Shown piece by piece: positions 8,884 through 17,705 of a stretch of DNA of 41,855 nt. The position numbers and the translations under genes were made by a program. Below the pieces are notes generated by a model. It was given only the letters and a program-made list of their open reading frames with translations, made no database searches and was not told where the DNA came from. Source of the DNA: CAZMGT01 sp964565895 (GTDB lineage: Bacteria > Armatimonadota > Zipacnadia > UBA1398 > CAZMGT01); NCBI GenBank assembly GCA_964565895.1, contig CAZMGT010000032.1:1-41855 (forward strand), in the 5' to 3' direction. Every line of letters starts with the position of its first letter. The stretch's first letter is position 1.

Positions 8884-11800
8884 TTAACTTGCCCCGCGCA
8901 GGCAAAGGACGGAGCCGGACTTGGTAGACAGGTAAAGCGCGCCGTTGGCGGCAATAAGGCCATCGAACGAAGGCGAGTCGGGCAGCGCGAGCTCGGCAAG
9001 CTTTGCCCCGTCCGTCTTACGCACCGCCCACAGCACGCCGCCCTTTTTGCCCAGGAACGAGTCCAGCGCCTCCTGAAGCACAGGGATAAGCCGGAAGTCA
9101 TCGCTGGCGCAGGTGTCCAGGTAGTCGCGCGTGCGCTGCTCGTTAAACCGCGGCGGCCCGGCGGCAAAGAGGACATCGCCAGCCAGCGCCAGGCCGTGCG
9201 GATATAGCGGAACGTCTATCCGCCAGTTGGGCACGACCTTCGTCTTGCGCGCGTTGCGATACTTAGACTTGCGGAAGCGCGACGAGTCGCTCTTCACGAG
9301 CTTGGGCTCCTTCCCCGCGCAGAACAGGCCCGTTTCCGGGAACGTATCGTCCTGATAGCCGTAAACGTCGCGCTCGTCGCAGACGAGGATGCGCCCCGCC
9401 GCAGAGACATACTTCGCATAGTGCACGCCCGCCGCGCCGCTGAAGAAGTGCGGGCCATAGATCCAATATGTCCGCTCCCACCATGTGTCGTCGAGGAAGC
9501 CCATGGAGCAGAACAGGTGTGGCGGGTGCTCCTCGCGGATGTTCAGCTCGCGGTCGAAGGTAACGCTGCGCATCCAAATGTTCTCGCCGTCGGTGGACAG
9601 GATGTCGGGCAGGACGCCCGGGAGCTCGCGGTCGGGCAGCAGCTCCGCGGGATAGGGTTCGTACAGATTAATCCGCCGGCCGGTTTTCGGGTCGCGGCTG
9701 TAATAGCGCCGGGCGAGCAGCGGCGCTCCGCTGCCCAGATCCAGCTTATACATGAACACCCCGCCATCGAGATATGAAGAGCGGCCCGCGGCGCAATATA
9801 CCGCGCCCTGCTGGACGAGCACGCTGCCATGCACCGGCCAGACGGACTCGACCTGGCCCCGGGCAACAAGGAAGCGCTCCTCAGGCGCGGCGCGGAAGCG
9901 CCAAGCAAGGGCGCCATCGGAGGCGCGCAGGGCGTATACCCAGCCGTCGCGGCAGCCGAAGACAACGAGGCCCCCGGCAACCGTGGGCGGGGAGTCGATC
10001 CGCGCGCCGGCGCGGAACGTCCAGAGCGTCTTGCCCGAGGCGCAGTCCAGCGCGAAGAGAGTGTGCTTGTCGGTCGCGGCGACGAACAGCCGGCCGTTGG
10101 CGACGACGGGTTGGGTGAGCTTACCCCCGAGCTTCGCTCGCCAAGCGGGGCGCAAGTCGAGGGGCACGGCGGTCCCCGCTGCGCCGCTGCGGGCGGGGTT
10201 TGCGCGGAACGTGGGCCAGTCGCCGGGCTGGACCGGCTCCCCGCGTGCCGCCTCCTGCGCCCAGGAGAACGCCGGGCCGCGCTCGACGACGGTGGAGGGC
10301 GCGAGGAGAGACTCCCTCTCCCTCCGCGGAGCGAGGCAGTGGAAGCCCGTTAGCTTGCTTTCGATGTAACAGCCGCACTGGTCCGGCGGCAGGTAGAGAA
10401 GCCCGTTGCAGGGAAGCACGCCAAACTTGCAGATCCCGCGGATCCACAGGTGCGGGGTAATCTCGCCCGTGGCCACGTTAATGAACTCCACGCCCGTGCG
10501 CCCCGCGAGAATATACCTGCGCGTCGCCTTGTCGCGATAGCAGCGGTGGTGGTGATAGCTAACCCAGCCCTCCGTCTGCTCGTGCTTGGCGACAATTTTG
10601 CCTGTGCGCAGGTCGCGCACGGTGCGGTAGTCGGGCTCCTTGCGCCCCACGTTTTCGCCCACGATTACCTTGCCGTCGATGACAAAGACATCCACGGGCG
10701 CGCCACAGCCCTCGGCGCAAGGGCACTCCCACAGCCGCTCGCCCGTTTTCGCGGAAAAGGCAACAACCGTCCCCTCGCGCCAGACGCCTACGCGCCTGCG
10801 CTGCTCGGGGATCTTTCCCGCAGACGCCTGGCGGTCCGCGGAGAGGACAACGCCCTCAGCCGCGACAAGCGTGGGCGCGGACCACCCCGGCCGCTCATAG
10901 GGCGAGGGGCGCGCGGCGCGCCACAGGACCTCGCCCGTCTGGGCGTCGAGGCAGACCACGTTTTTCGTATCCTGGTAAAATACCCGCCCGTCGCTTACGG
11001 CGAGGGTCATGGGGATTAAGCTCGCCGTGTCCTCGTCGCATTTTTCCCAAAGCAGCTTGCCGCTGTCCGCGCGCACGGCCAAAAGCCGCTTTTGCACGGG
11101 CCGAAACCGGCGAAGGGCAAGCTGCCGGCGGTCGACCTTCGCGGGATCCTCCGTGCCCACGACCAAAAACAGCGTCCCGTCTGCGTGGAGGATCTCCTCG
11201 GTCTTCTCCGTCCCCTGAAAGACGCGTATCGTGCCGCCGGTGGCCGCGTCGAGGGCGACGACGGGCCCGAACAGGCTCAGCGTGGCGTAAACGCGGTCGC
11301 CCGCGGCAACCAGGCGGCGGTAAAGATCCACGGGAAAGATGTGCCGGCTGGACATGTCCGCGGGCTGCCACGAGGTTATCGGCCGGCGCCAAAGCACGAT
11401 CCCGCTAAACGCATCGCGCGCGACGAGGTACCACCGGCTGGGGAGAAGATCGGGCAGCGCGGCAAGGCCCTCATCGGCGATATAGAACAGCCGCCCGGCG
11501 CTGGAGACCATTACGTTAATCGAGGAAAGATGGCTGTGCGTCTTGGAGTGGCGCGGGGTAGCCACCCACTGCATGTGAAACGGCGGGCCGACGCGCGAGT
11601 CGTTGGCCACTATGTTGCCGTCGGGGCCGTGGAGAAAGTGCGTCCACTCGTCGATTTGCGCAGGCCAGGGTTTTACCGCCTTTTTCCACGCGCCCCCGCG
11701 CTTGATATAGGCCACGCCGCCCGGGCGCAGGACGCGCATTATCTCGGCAGACGATATGCGGCCCAGCTCCTCGGCGACGACAAGGCTGGCCACGTTGTCG

Positions 11801-12228
11801 ATAAACGGCAGGCGCCTGTCGTGGAGCACGCTAAACGTCACGCTCTCCTCCAAGCCCTTCGCCGCAGCATATTTGCGCGCAGCGGCGATGTCGCCCGGGT
11901 CGGCGTCTAGACCGTGGACGAGGAAGCGCTCGTTGGCGCGCAAGGCAACGGACAAGCGGCCGTCGCCACAGCCGAGGTGCACGACAAGGCCCCCCTGCAC
12001 CCCTGTGTCGCGGAGGATCGCCCGCGCCGTGGCTGCGGGGTCCTCGGTGGGCCGAAACGAAGCCAGCGCGAGCACGGAGAAGATAATGAGGATGAGCGCA
12101 AAAAGAAGCTTTGCTGCCTTAGTCACTGCTCCAGTCACCCTCTCCCACCGCGCGGCCGCAGGCGGCGCGCCTGTCCGGCGGCCACGGGCGGCCGAAGCGA
12201 TTGTCTTTCGTGCCGCGTTTTTCTGCAT
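8884..12228 (-). CDS. Membrane-anchored methyltransferase / PQQ-type beta-propeller protein
   Basis: A protein of about 1114 residues. After a basic N-terminus comes one hydrophobic segment (about residues 40-58, LLFALILIIFSVLALASF). Then follows a class I AdoMet methyltransferase-like domain with motif I VVHLGCGDGRLS (about 82-93) and the strand-2 acid in HGLDAD, ending near VLRPGGVAYI. The rest is made of PQQ-type beta-propeller blades (DAFSGIVLWRRPI, CLDAQTGEVLWRAA, SAKTGERLWECP, CASGKTLWTFRAG, RASDGALAWRF and others). The blades resemble BamB and quinoprotein dehydrogenases; whether a quinone is bound cannot be judged. Function unknown. The start is uncertain: ATG 12228 is used, with a distant AAGAAGG; GTG at 12138 or 12126 would leave a shorter, more signal-peptide-like N-terminus. 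A longer reading frame upstream overlaps dnaE and is rejected. Confidence 0.72.
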   Translation of the reverse strand: MQKNAARKTIASAARGRRTGAPPAAARWERVTGAVTKAAKLLFALILIIFSVLALASFRPTEDPAATARAILRDTGVQGGLVVHLGCGDGRLSVALRANERFLVHGLDADPGDIAAARKYAAAKGLEESVTFSVLHDRRLPFIDNVASLVVAEELGRISSAEIMRVLRPGGVAYIKRGGAWKKAVKPWPAQIDEWTHFLHGPDGNIVANDSRVGPPFHMQWVATPRHSKTHSHLSSINVMVSSAGRLFYIADEGLAALPDLLPSRWYLVARDAFSGIVLWRRPITSWQPADMSSRHIFPVDLYRRLVAAGDRVYATLSLFGPVVALDAATGGTIRVFQGTEKTEEILHADGTLFLVVGTEDPAKVDRRQLALRRFRPVQKRLLAVRADSGKLLWEKCDEDTASLIPMTLAVSDGRVFYQDTKNVVCLDAQTGEVLWRAARPSPYERPGWSAPTLVAAEGVVLSADRQASAGKIPEQRRRVGVWREGTVVAFSAKTGERLWECPCAEGCGAPVDVFVIDGKVIVGENVGRKEPDYRTVRDLRTGKIVAKHEQTEGWVSYHHHRCYRDKATRRYILAGRTGVEFINVATGEITPHLWIRGICKFGVLPCNGLLYLPPDQCGCYIESKLTGFHCLAPRRERESLLAPSTVVERGPAFSWAQEAARGEPVQPGDWPTFRANPARSGAAGTAVPLDLRPAWRAKLGGKLTQPVVANGRLFVAATDKHTLFALDCASGKTLWTFRAGARIDSPPTVAGGLVVFGCRDGWVYALRASDGALAWRFRAAPEERFLVARGQVESVWPVHGSVLVQQGAVYCAAGRSSYLDGGVFMYKLDLGSGAPLLARRYYSRDPKTGRRINLYEPYPAELLPDRELPGVLPDILSTDGENIWMRSVTFDRELNIREEHPPHLFCSMGFLDDTWWERTYWIYGPHFFSGAAGVHYAKYVSAAGRILVCDERDVYGYQDDTFPETGLFCAGKEPKLVKSDSSRFRKSKYRNARKTKVVPNWRIDVPLYPHGLALAGDVLFAAGPPRFNEQRTRDYLDTCASDDFRLIPVLQEALDSFLGKKGGVLWAVRKTDGAKLAELALPDSPSFDGLIAANGALYLSTKSGSVLCLRGAS

Positions 12229-12297
12229 TTCAGCCCGCGCGACCTTCTTGGGCGCGAGGTGGAGACTTTGTGCAAAGCGGCGGGGCGAAAAATTTGC

Positions 12298-12326
12298 TTG
12301 ACCGGTGAGGGAGGGGTTGCTATGAT
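12298..12326 (+). promoter_or_regulatory. Sigma-70 promoter of the dnaE operon
   Basis: TTGACC (12298-12303), a 17-bp spacer and TATGAT (12321-12326), with TGC directly before the -10. The -10 hexamer ends 40 nt upstream of the dnaE ATG. This is among the best matches to the housekeeping consensus in the window. Confidence 0.8.
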
Positions 12327-12345
12327 ATAGCAAACAAATGTTTGC
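12317..12345. promoter_or_regulatory. Two adjoining palindromes over the dnaE promoter (putative operator)
   Basis: TTGCTAT-gat-ATAGCAA (12317-12333) is a perfect 7-bp inverted repeat that contains the -10 hexamer. GCAAACA-aa-TGTTTGC (12330-12345) is a second perfect 7-bp inverted repeat covering the expected transcription start. They share four bases. Position and symmetry suggest binding of a dimeric repressor. The sequence matches neither the Gram-negative (CTGT-N8-ACAG) nor the Gram-positive (GAAC-N4-GTTC) LexA box, so the regulator is unknown. Confidence 0.5.
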
Positions 12346-12366
12346 GTTGCGGAGCGGTGCCCAACA

Positions 12367-15300
12367 ATGAGCGCCGGCGAGTTCGTCCACCTGCACGTGC
12401 ACAGCGAATATAGCCTGCTCGACGGCGCTGCGCGCATCGAGAGCCTCGTTCAGCGGGCGAGCGAGCTGCACATGCCCGCGCTGGCGCTTACCGACCACGG
12501 GGGGATGTATGGCGTTGTCGAGTTTTACAAAGCGTGCACCGCGGCGGCGATTAAGCCGATTTTGGGGTGCGAGGTATATGTGCAAACGGACTATTTGCAC
12601 AAGCCCTCGCACCTGGTGCTACTTGCTGCAAACAACGAGGGCTACCGCAACCTGGTCGCCCTGGTTACCGAGGCGCATCTTAAAAACTTCAAGCAAAAGC
12701 CTCTAGTGACCAAGCAGGCCCTCGCCGCGCACCAGCGCGGGCTGATTGCTACGAGCGCCTGCCTGCGCGGGGAGGTTTGCCAGAACATTCTGCGCGGCGA
12801 TCTTCAAGGGGCGCTGCGCGCCGCGGGGGAGTATCGGGAGATTTTCGGCGAGCGGTTTTTCTTAGAGCTTGAGGACCACGGCCTGGCCGAGGAGCACGCC
12901 GTGCGCAAGCCGTTGGTAGAGCTCGCGCGGCGGCTGAACCTGCCCGTTGTGGCGACCAACGATGTCCACTATGTCGCTCGAGAAGAGGCGCGGCTGCACG
13001 ATGTTTTGCTTTGCGTGCAAACGCTGACCTCGCTTAACGAGCCCAACGCCATGCGCTTAGATTCCGCGGAGTTTTACCTCAAAAGCGCGGAGGAGATGGC
13101 CGCGCTGTTTGCCGAGCTTCCCCAAGCCCTGCGCGCCACGCGGGAGATCGCCGAGATGTGCCATGCGGAGCTCGACCTACACTCGCTGCATTTTCCCGAG
13201 GCCGATGTCCCCCCGGGATATGCCTCGGCGGAGGAATATTTGCGCGCGCTGTGCGAGCGCGGGCTACGCGAGCGCTATGGCCCACGGGTAAGGCCCGAGG
13301 TGCGCCGGCGGCTTGCCCGCGAGCTGGAGACGATCCTCGGCATGGGCTTTGGGGGATACTTTCTCATCTTAAAGGAGATCGTAGACTACGCGCGCCAGGC
13401 GGGCATCCCCATTGGGCCGGGGCGGGGGTCGGCGTGCGGCTGCCTGGTCGCCTATGTCCTGGGGATTACCGAGGTAGATCCGATAAAGCACGGGCTGCTG
13501 TTTGAGCGCTTTTTAAACCCCGAGCGGGTGGACCTGCCCGATATTGACCTCGACGTATGCCAGCGGCGGCGGGAGGAGCTGCTGCGCTTTCTTGGCCGGA
13601 GGTTTGGCGAGGGACACGTGGCGCACATCTGCACCATTCAGCGGCTTGCCGCGCGGGGGGCGCTGCGCGACGTCGGCCGGGCGATGGACATTCCCTATTC
13701 CTACATCGACCGCCTGGTGAAGCGCATGCCCCCGCGGGGGTCGATCGCCCAGGCCCTGCGTGAGATGCCCGAGTTGCAGGACCTGCCCATCGATGAGGAG
13801 CCGCTGAAGACCTATTTGCACACAGCGAGCGCGCTGGAGAACATCGCCCGGCACATTTCCATTCATCCCGCGGCGGTGGTCATCTCGCGGCGGCCGCTGG
13901 TCGAGCTTGTCCCCCTGCAACGCGCGCCGAGCGGCGAGGTAATTACCCAATTTACCATGGAGCCCATCGAGGACCTGGGGCTGCTGAAGATGGATCTCCT
14001 CGGCCTGCGCAACCTTACCGTCATCCAGGACACCCTCGACGCGGTTAACCGGCGCACCGGCGCCGGGCTGCGCCGCGAGGACATTCCCCTGGACGATAAG
14101 GCGACGTTCGCCACGTTTGCCGCGGGCGACACGTTGGGCGTGTTTCAGATGGAGAGCGCGGGGATGCGCGCCCTGCTCCGGCGGTTGAAGCCGGAGCGAT
14201 TTGAGGACATCGTCGCCGTGCTCTCCCTGTATCGTCCAGGGCCGATGCAGTCGGGAATGATGGACGCCTACATTCGCCGGCGCCACGGCGAGGAGCCGGT
14301 GGACTATCCCCACCCCCTGCTGCGCGAGGTGCTCGGGGAGACGTTCGGGGTGATCGTCTATCAGGAGCAGGTAATGCGCATTTGCCAGGAGGTGGCCGGG
14401 TTTACCCTGGGCGAGGCGGACCTCGTGCGCCGGGCGATAACCGCAAAGTCGCACAGCGAGATGGCCAAGCACCGCGAGCGGTTTGTTGCAGGGGCGCTGG
14501 AGCGGGGGGTGCCGCGGGAGACGGCGGAGTCGCTGTGGGCGATGCTCGAGAAGTTCGCCGGCTATGGATTTAACAAGGCGCACAGCGTGGGCTACGCCAT
14601 GGTTTCCTACTGGACGTGCTACCTTAAAACGCACTTTCCCGTGGAATACTTCGCCGCGCTGATCACCTCGGACATGGGCTACTACGGGACGGGGGTGTAT
14701 ATCGAGGAGGCGCGGCGCAAGGGGATTACGCTTCTCCTGCCGGACATCAACCGCAGCGAGGTGGGGTTTGTCGTCGAAAACGGGGCGATCAGAACGGGGC
14801 TGAGTGTGGTGAAGGGGCTGGGGGTTAAGGGAGTGGTGGAGATTTTGCGCGAGCGCCGGCGGGGCGGGCCGTTTCGCTCGCTCTATGACTTCTGCCTGCG
14901 CGTCGACCCCACGGTGCTCTCCCGGCCGGCGATCGAGAATTTGATTTTGTGCGGGGCGTTTGACTTCACGGGCCACACGCGCAAGCAGCTTCTCTCGGTC
15001 CTCGGGCTAACGCTAGAGGTCGCGCGCAGGGAGCGCGCGCGGCGGCCGCAAAACGTGCTATTTGGCGAGCAGGGCCAGCGATTTGCCGAGCGCGCCTGCG
15101 ATCCTCAAGCGGTGCCCCTGGCGGAGTTTAGCGAGGAGCAGAAGCTGCGCCTGGAGCACGAGGTGCTCGGGCTATACATCACCCGCCATCCCCTGGCGGA
15201 GTGGGAGCAGTGGCTGCGCGCGCGGGGCTGCCTGCGCTCGGACCAGCTCAAGCATGTGCCCGACGGGCAGCGCGTGGAGGTCGCCGGGGTGGTGAACTCG

Positions 15301-15540
15301 CTGCGGCGGCAGCGCACGCGCAGCGGGGAGCAGATGATGTTCGTTATGCTCGAGGATTTGGGCGGGCTGTTTGAGGTGGTCCTCTTCCCCCAAGTATATC
15401 GGCGGCTGGGGCCACGGTTTGTGGAGGGGGAGATCGTGCTCGTCGCCGGGCGGTGCGACAACGATGGGGAGACGGCGCAGGTGATCGTCAGCGATGTTTC
15501 GCCGCTGGGCGAGGGGCCGGCGCTGAGGGCGGTGGGCTAG
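12367..15540 (+). CDS. dnaE: DNA polymerase III alpha subunit
   Basis: Replicative C-family polymerase of 1057 residues. The N-terminal PHP domain keeps its metal-binding motifs (HLHVHSEYSLLDG and LTDHGGMYGVVEF), so it may be an active proofreading-type phosphoesterase. The palm has GPGRGSACGCLVAYVLGIT and the catalytic PDIDLDV motif, followed by finger motifs (VFQMESAGMRALL, YRPGPMQSGMMD, VIVYQEQVMRI, FAGYGFNKAHSVGYA). Near the C-terminus lie a helix-hairpin-helix region and an OB-fold (VEVAGVVNSLRRQRTRSGEQ). The length is a little shorter than E. coli DnaE, as in many other phyla. It is the first gene of an operon with dinB and a DUF72 gene. Confidence 0.98.
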   Translation: MSAGEFVHLHVHSEYSLLDGAARIESLVQRASELHMPALALTDHGGMYGVVEFYKACTAAAIKPILGCEVYVQTDYLHKPSHLVLLAANNEGYRNLVALVTEAHLKNFKQKPLVTKQALAAHQRGLIATSACLRGEVCQNILRGDLQGALRAAGEYREIFGERFFLELEDHGLAEEHAVRKPLVELARRLNLPVVATNDVHYVAREEARLHDVLLCVQTLTSLNEPNAMRLDSAEFYLKSAEEMAALFAELPQALRATREIAEMCHAELDLHSLHFPEADVPPGYASAEEYLRALCERGLRERYGPRVRPEVRRRLARELETILGMGFGGYFLILKEIVDYARQAGIPIGPGRGSACGCLVAYVLGITEVDPIKHGLLFERFLNPERVDLPDIDLDVCQRRREELLRFLGRRFGEGHVAHICTIQRLAARGALRDVGRAMDIPYSYIDRLVKRMPPRGSIAQALREMPELQDLPIDEEPLKTYLHTASALENIARHISIHPAAVVISRRPLVELVPLQRAPSGEVITQFTMEPIEDLGLLKMDLLGLRNLTVIQDTLDAVNRRTGAGLRREDIPLDDKATFATFAAGDTLGVFQMESAGMRALLRRLKPERFEDIVAVLSLYRPGPMQSGMMDAYIRRRHGEEPVDYPHPLLREVLGETFGVIVYQEQVMRICQEVAGFTLGEADLVRRAITAKSHSEMAKHRERFVAGALERGVPRETAESLWAMLEKFAGYGFNKAHSVGYAMVSYWTCYLKTHFPVEYFAALITSDMGYYGTGVYIEEARRKGITLLLPDINRSEVGFVVENGAIRTGLSVVKGLGVKGVVEILRERRRGGPFRSLYDFCLRVDPTVLSRPAIENLILCGAFDFTGHTRKQLLSVLGLTLEVARRERARRPQNVLFGEQGQRFAERACDPQAVPLAEFSEEQKLRLEHEVLGLYITRHPLAEWEQWLRARGCLRSDQLKHVPDGQRVEVAGVVNSLRRQRTRSGEQMMFVMLEDLGGLFEVVLFPQVYRRLGPRFVEGEIVLVAGRCDNDGETAQVIVSDVSPLGEGPALRAVG

Positions 15541-16806
15541 ATGCGGCGGTGGATTTTGCACGCGGATATGGACGCGTTTTTCGCCGCGGTAGAGCAGCGG
15601 CTCAACCCCTCGCTGCGGGGCAAGCCGGTGATCGTGGGCGAGCTCTCCTCGCAGCGCGGGGTAGTGGCCGCGGCGTCGTACGAAGCGCGGCCCTATGGGA
15701 TTCGCGCGGGGATGCCCATTTGGGAGGCGCGGCAGCGCTGCCCGCACGGGGTGTTTCTTCCGGGAAACATGCCCGCCTATGCCCAGTTTGCGTTTCGCGC
15801 GCTGAAAATCTACCAGGAGTTCACCCCGATCATCGAGCCCATTTCCATCGACGAGGCCTTTTTAGACGTTACCGGCAGCCGGCGACTGTTCGGCGATGGG
15901 GTGCGCATTGCCCGGGAGATTAAGCGGCGGGTGCGCGAGGAGCTGGGGCTGACTGTGTCGATCGGCGTCGCGCCGAACAAGTTGCTCGCGAAGATGATCT
16001 CCGACTGGGACAAGCCGGACGGGCTGACCGTGCTTGCCCCGGAGGAGGTGCCCCAGGCGATCAGCCACCTGCCGGTGGAGGCGATCTGGGGGGTAGGGGA
16101 GAGCCTGGGGGCGCGGCTGCGGCGCATGGGGGTGGAGACGATCGGCGACCTGGCCGCGGTGCCCGTGCACATTTTGACGCGGGAGTTTGGGGTGATCGGG
16201 CGCACGCTGCACCTGGCCGCGTTGGGGCAGGACGACAGCCCCGTGGAGCCCTATTACAAGTTCACGCCGGTAAAGTCCATGGGGCACGAGATAACGTTTG
16301 AGGAGGACGTAAGCGAGTTTTCCGTGCTTCGGCGCACGCTGCGCTGGCTGGCGCAGAAGGTGGGGCGGCGGGTGCGGCGCGAGGGGTATCAGGGGCGGAC
16401 GGTGATCTTAAAGCTGCGGTTTGACGATTTTACGACGATTACGCGCAATCACTCGCTGAGCGAGTGGACGGATCTCGATGAGGTAATTTTCCGCGAGGGG
16501 CTAAATTTGCTGGCGCGGGTGCCGCTGAACGGGCGGCGGGTGCGGCTGATCGGGATTTCCCTGAGCAATTTGGTGCACGGGGGCCCGCCCGTGCGCCAGT
16601 TGACGCTCCTTGAAGCCTCGCGAAACAAGCTGCGGCGGCTCATGGCCGCGCTGGACAGGATACGGGACCGGTTTGGCGACGATGCCGTGTGCTGGTGCTC
16701 GACGATGCACATGCGCCGGCGGCCGATCGAGGATAACCGGGAGCAGATTCAGGTAACACCGGGGTTTGGGGGGAAGGTGCTTGGCCAGAGTTTGGGTGGG
16801 GACTAG
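15541..16806 (+). CDS. dinB: DNA polymerase IV (Y-family)
   Basis: Translesion polymerase of 421 residues. It has the first catalytic motif ILHADMDAFFAAVEQR at the N-terminus, YEARPYGIRAGMP, the second catalytic motif PISIDEAFLDVT, the SIGVAPNKLLAKMISD segment, helix-hairpin-helix IWGVGESLGARLRRMG, and a little-finger domain with KSMGHEITFEED. All catalytic acids are present. The ATG directly follows the dnaE stop codon (TAG ATG), so translation is probably coupled to that of the replicative polymerase. The 3' end overlaps the next gene by 26 nt. I see no C-terminal clamp-binding motif that I can name with confidence. Confidence 0.96.
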   Translation: MRRWILHADMDAFFAAVEQRLNPSLRGKPVIVGELSSQRGVVAAASYEARPYGIRAGMPIWEARQRCPHGVFLPGNMPAYAQFAFRALKIYQEFTPIIEPISIDEAFLDVTGSRRLFGDGVRIAREIKRRVREELGLTVSIGVAPNKLLAKMISDWDKPDGLTVLAPEEVPQAISHLPVEAIWGVGESLGARLRRMGVETIGDLAAVPVHILTREFGVIGRTLHLAALGQDDSPVEPYYKFTPVKSMGHEITFEEDVSEFSVLRRTLRWLAQKVGRRVRREGYQGRTVILKLRFDDFTTITRNHSLSEWTDLDEVIFREGLNLLARVPLNGRRVRLIGISLSNLVHGGPPVRQLTLLEASRNKLRRLMAALDRIRDRFGDDAVCWCSTMHMRRRPIEDNREQIQVTPGFGGKVLGQSLGGD

Positions 16807-17578
16807 CGGGTTTTCGTTTTCCTCGTGGCGCGGGGTGTTTTATCCGCCGGATATCAGGCCGGGCAAGATGCTAAGGTTTTATGCGCAAAACTTTAACGCA
16901 GTTGAGCTAAACGTCACCTTCTACCGCCTTCCCGCGGCGAAAAGCATGGAGACAATGGCGAAAAATACGCCCGAGGGGTTTCGGTTTGTGGCAAAAGTTA
17001 ACCAAGGGGCAACGCACACAAAAAACCTCGGCGAGGTTCGGCCCGCCTGCCGCGCATTTTTGCGCTGCCTTGCTCCGCTGCGCGGGGAGGGGAAACTCGG
17101 CGCCGTTGTCGCGCAGCTCCCCGAGCGCGCCCGGCCCACAAAACAGGAGCTCGACCGCCTGCGCTATATCGCCGACGAGCTGCGCGAGCTGCGCCTTTTG
17201 TTTGAGTTTCGCCACGCGCGCTGGGCAACGCCCAAGCTAAAAGGGCTGCTTAAGCGCCTGGGGGCGGGGTTTTGCTGTAGCGATCTTCCCCAACTTCCGC
17301 GGCTCATGCCCCGGCTGCAGCTTGCCGTGGGACCGGTGGCCATGGTTCGCCTACACGGGCGCAATGCCGCGGCGTGGGCGGCAAAGGGCGGGGAGAAGGA
17401 GCGCTACGACTATCTTTATTCTGCAGAGGAGCTGCGCGAGTGGGTAAGCTGGGTGTGGTCGCTTGCGGAGCAAGAGGATGTGTATGTGTTTATGAACAAC
17501 TGCTACAGCGGCAAGGCGGTTATTAACGCGCGCATGTTTCAGGCGCTTTTGCGCCTGGAGGACGAGCTCGTCGCCTAA
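16781..17578 (+). CDS. DUF72 (YecE-like) protein
   Basis: A 265-residue TIM-barrel protein of the DUF72 family: WVGTSGFSFSSWRGVFYPP at the N-terminus, then FYAQNFNAVELNVTFYRLP, GFRFVAKVNQGATHTKN, LLFEFRHARW, VRLHGRN and VYVFMNNCYSGKAVINA. The family is often found next to DNA-repair genes but its reaction has not, to my knowledge, been established. Start chosen at TTG 16781 because the family begins almost at once with the VGTSG motif and a GGGGGGAAGG stretch precedes it; an in-frame TTG at 16766 would add five residues. It overlaps the end of dinB by 26 nt and is the last gene of the dnaE operon. Confidence 0.88.
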   Translation: MARVWVGTSGFSFSSWRGVFYPPDIRPGKMLRFYAQNFNAVELNVTFYRLPAAKSMETMAKNTPEGFRFVAKVNQGATHTKNLGEVRPACRAFLRCLAPLRGEGKLGAVVAQLPERARPTKQELDRLRYIADELRELRLLFEFRHARWATPKLKGLLKRLGAGFCCSDLPQLPRLMPRLQLAVGPVAMVRLHGRNAAAWAAKGGEKERYDYLYSAEELREWVSWVWSLAEQEDVYVFMNNCYSGKAVINARMFQALLRLEDELVA

Positions 17579-17705
17579 CATAGCTACTGCGACGTTTGGC
17601 CGAGCGGCGGCGTTTGTTGTGCAAAAGCGTTTGGCGGAGTAATATTGAAGGCGCAAACGCGGCGCGTCGTCTAAACGAAACAAAAGCGCCACGGCGAGGT
17701 AGGGT

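Noticed and set aside
12229..12612. Upstream extension of the beta-propeller reading frame to 1242 residues
   Set aside because: It runs antisense through the dnaE promoter and the conserved start of the PHP domain, and the added residues resemble no protein; the frame is open because of the high G+C content.
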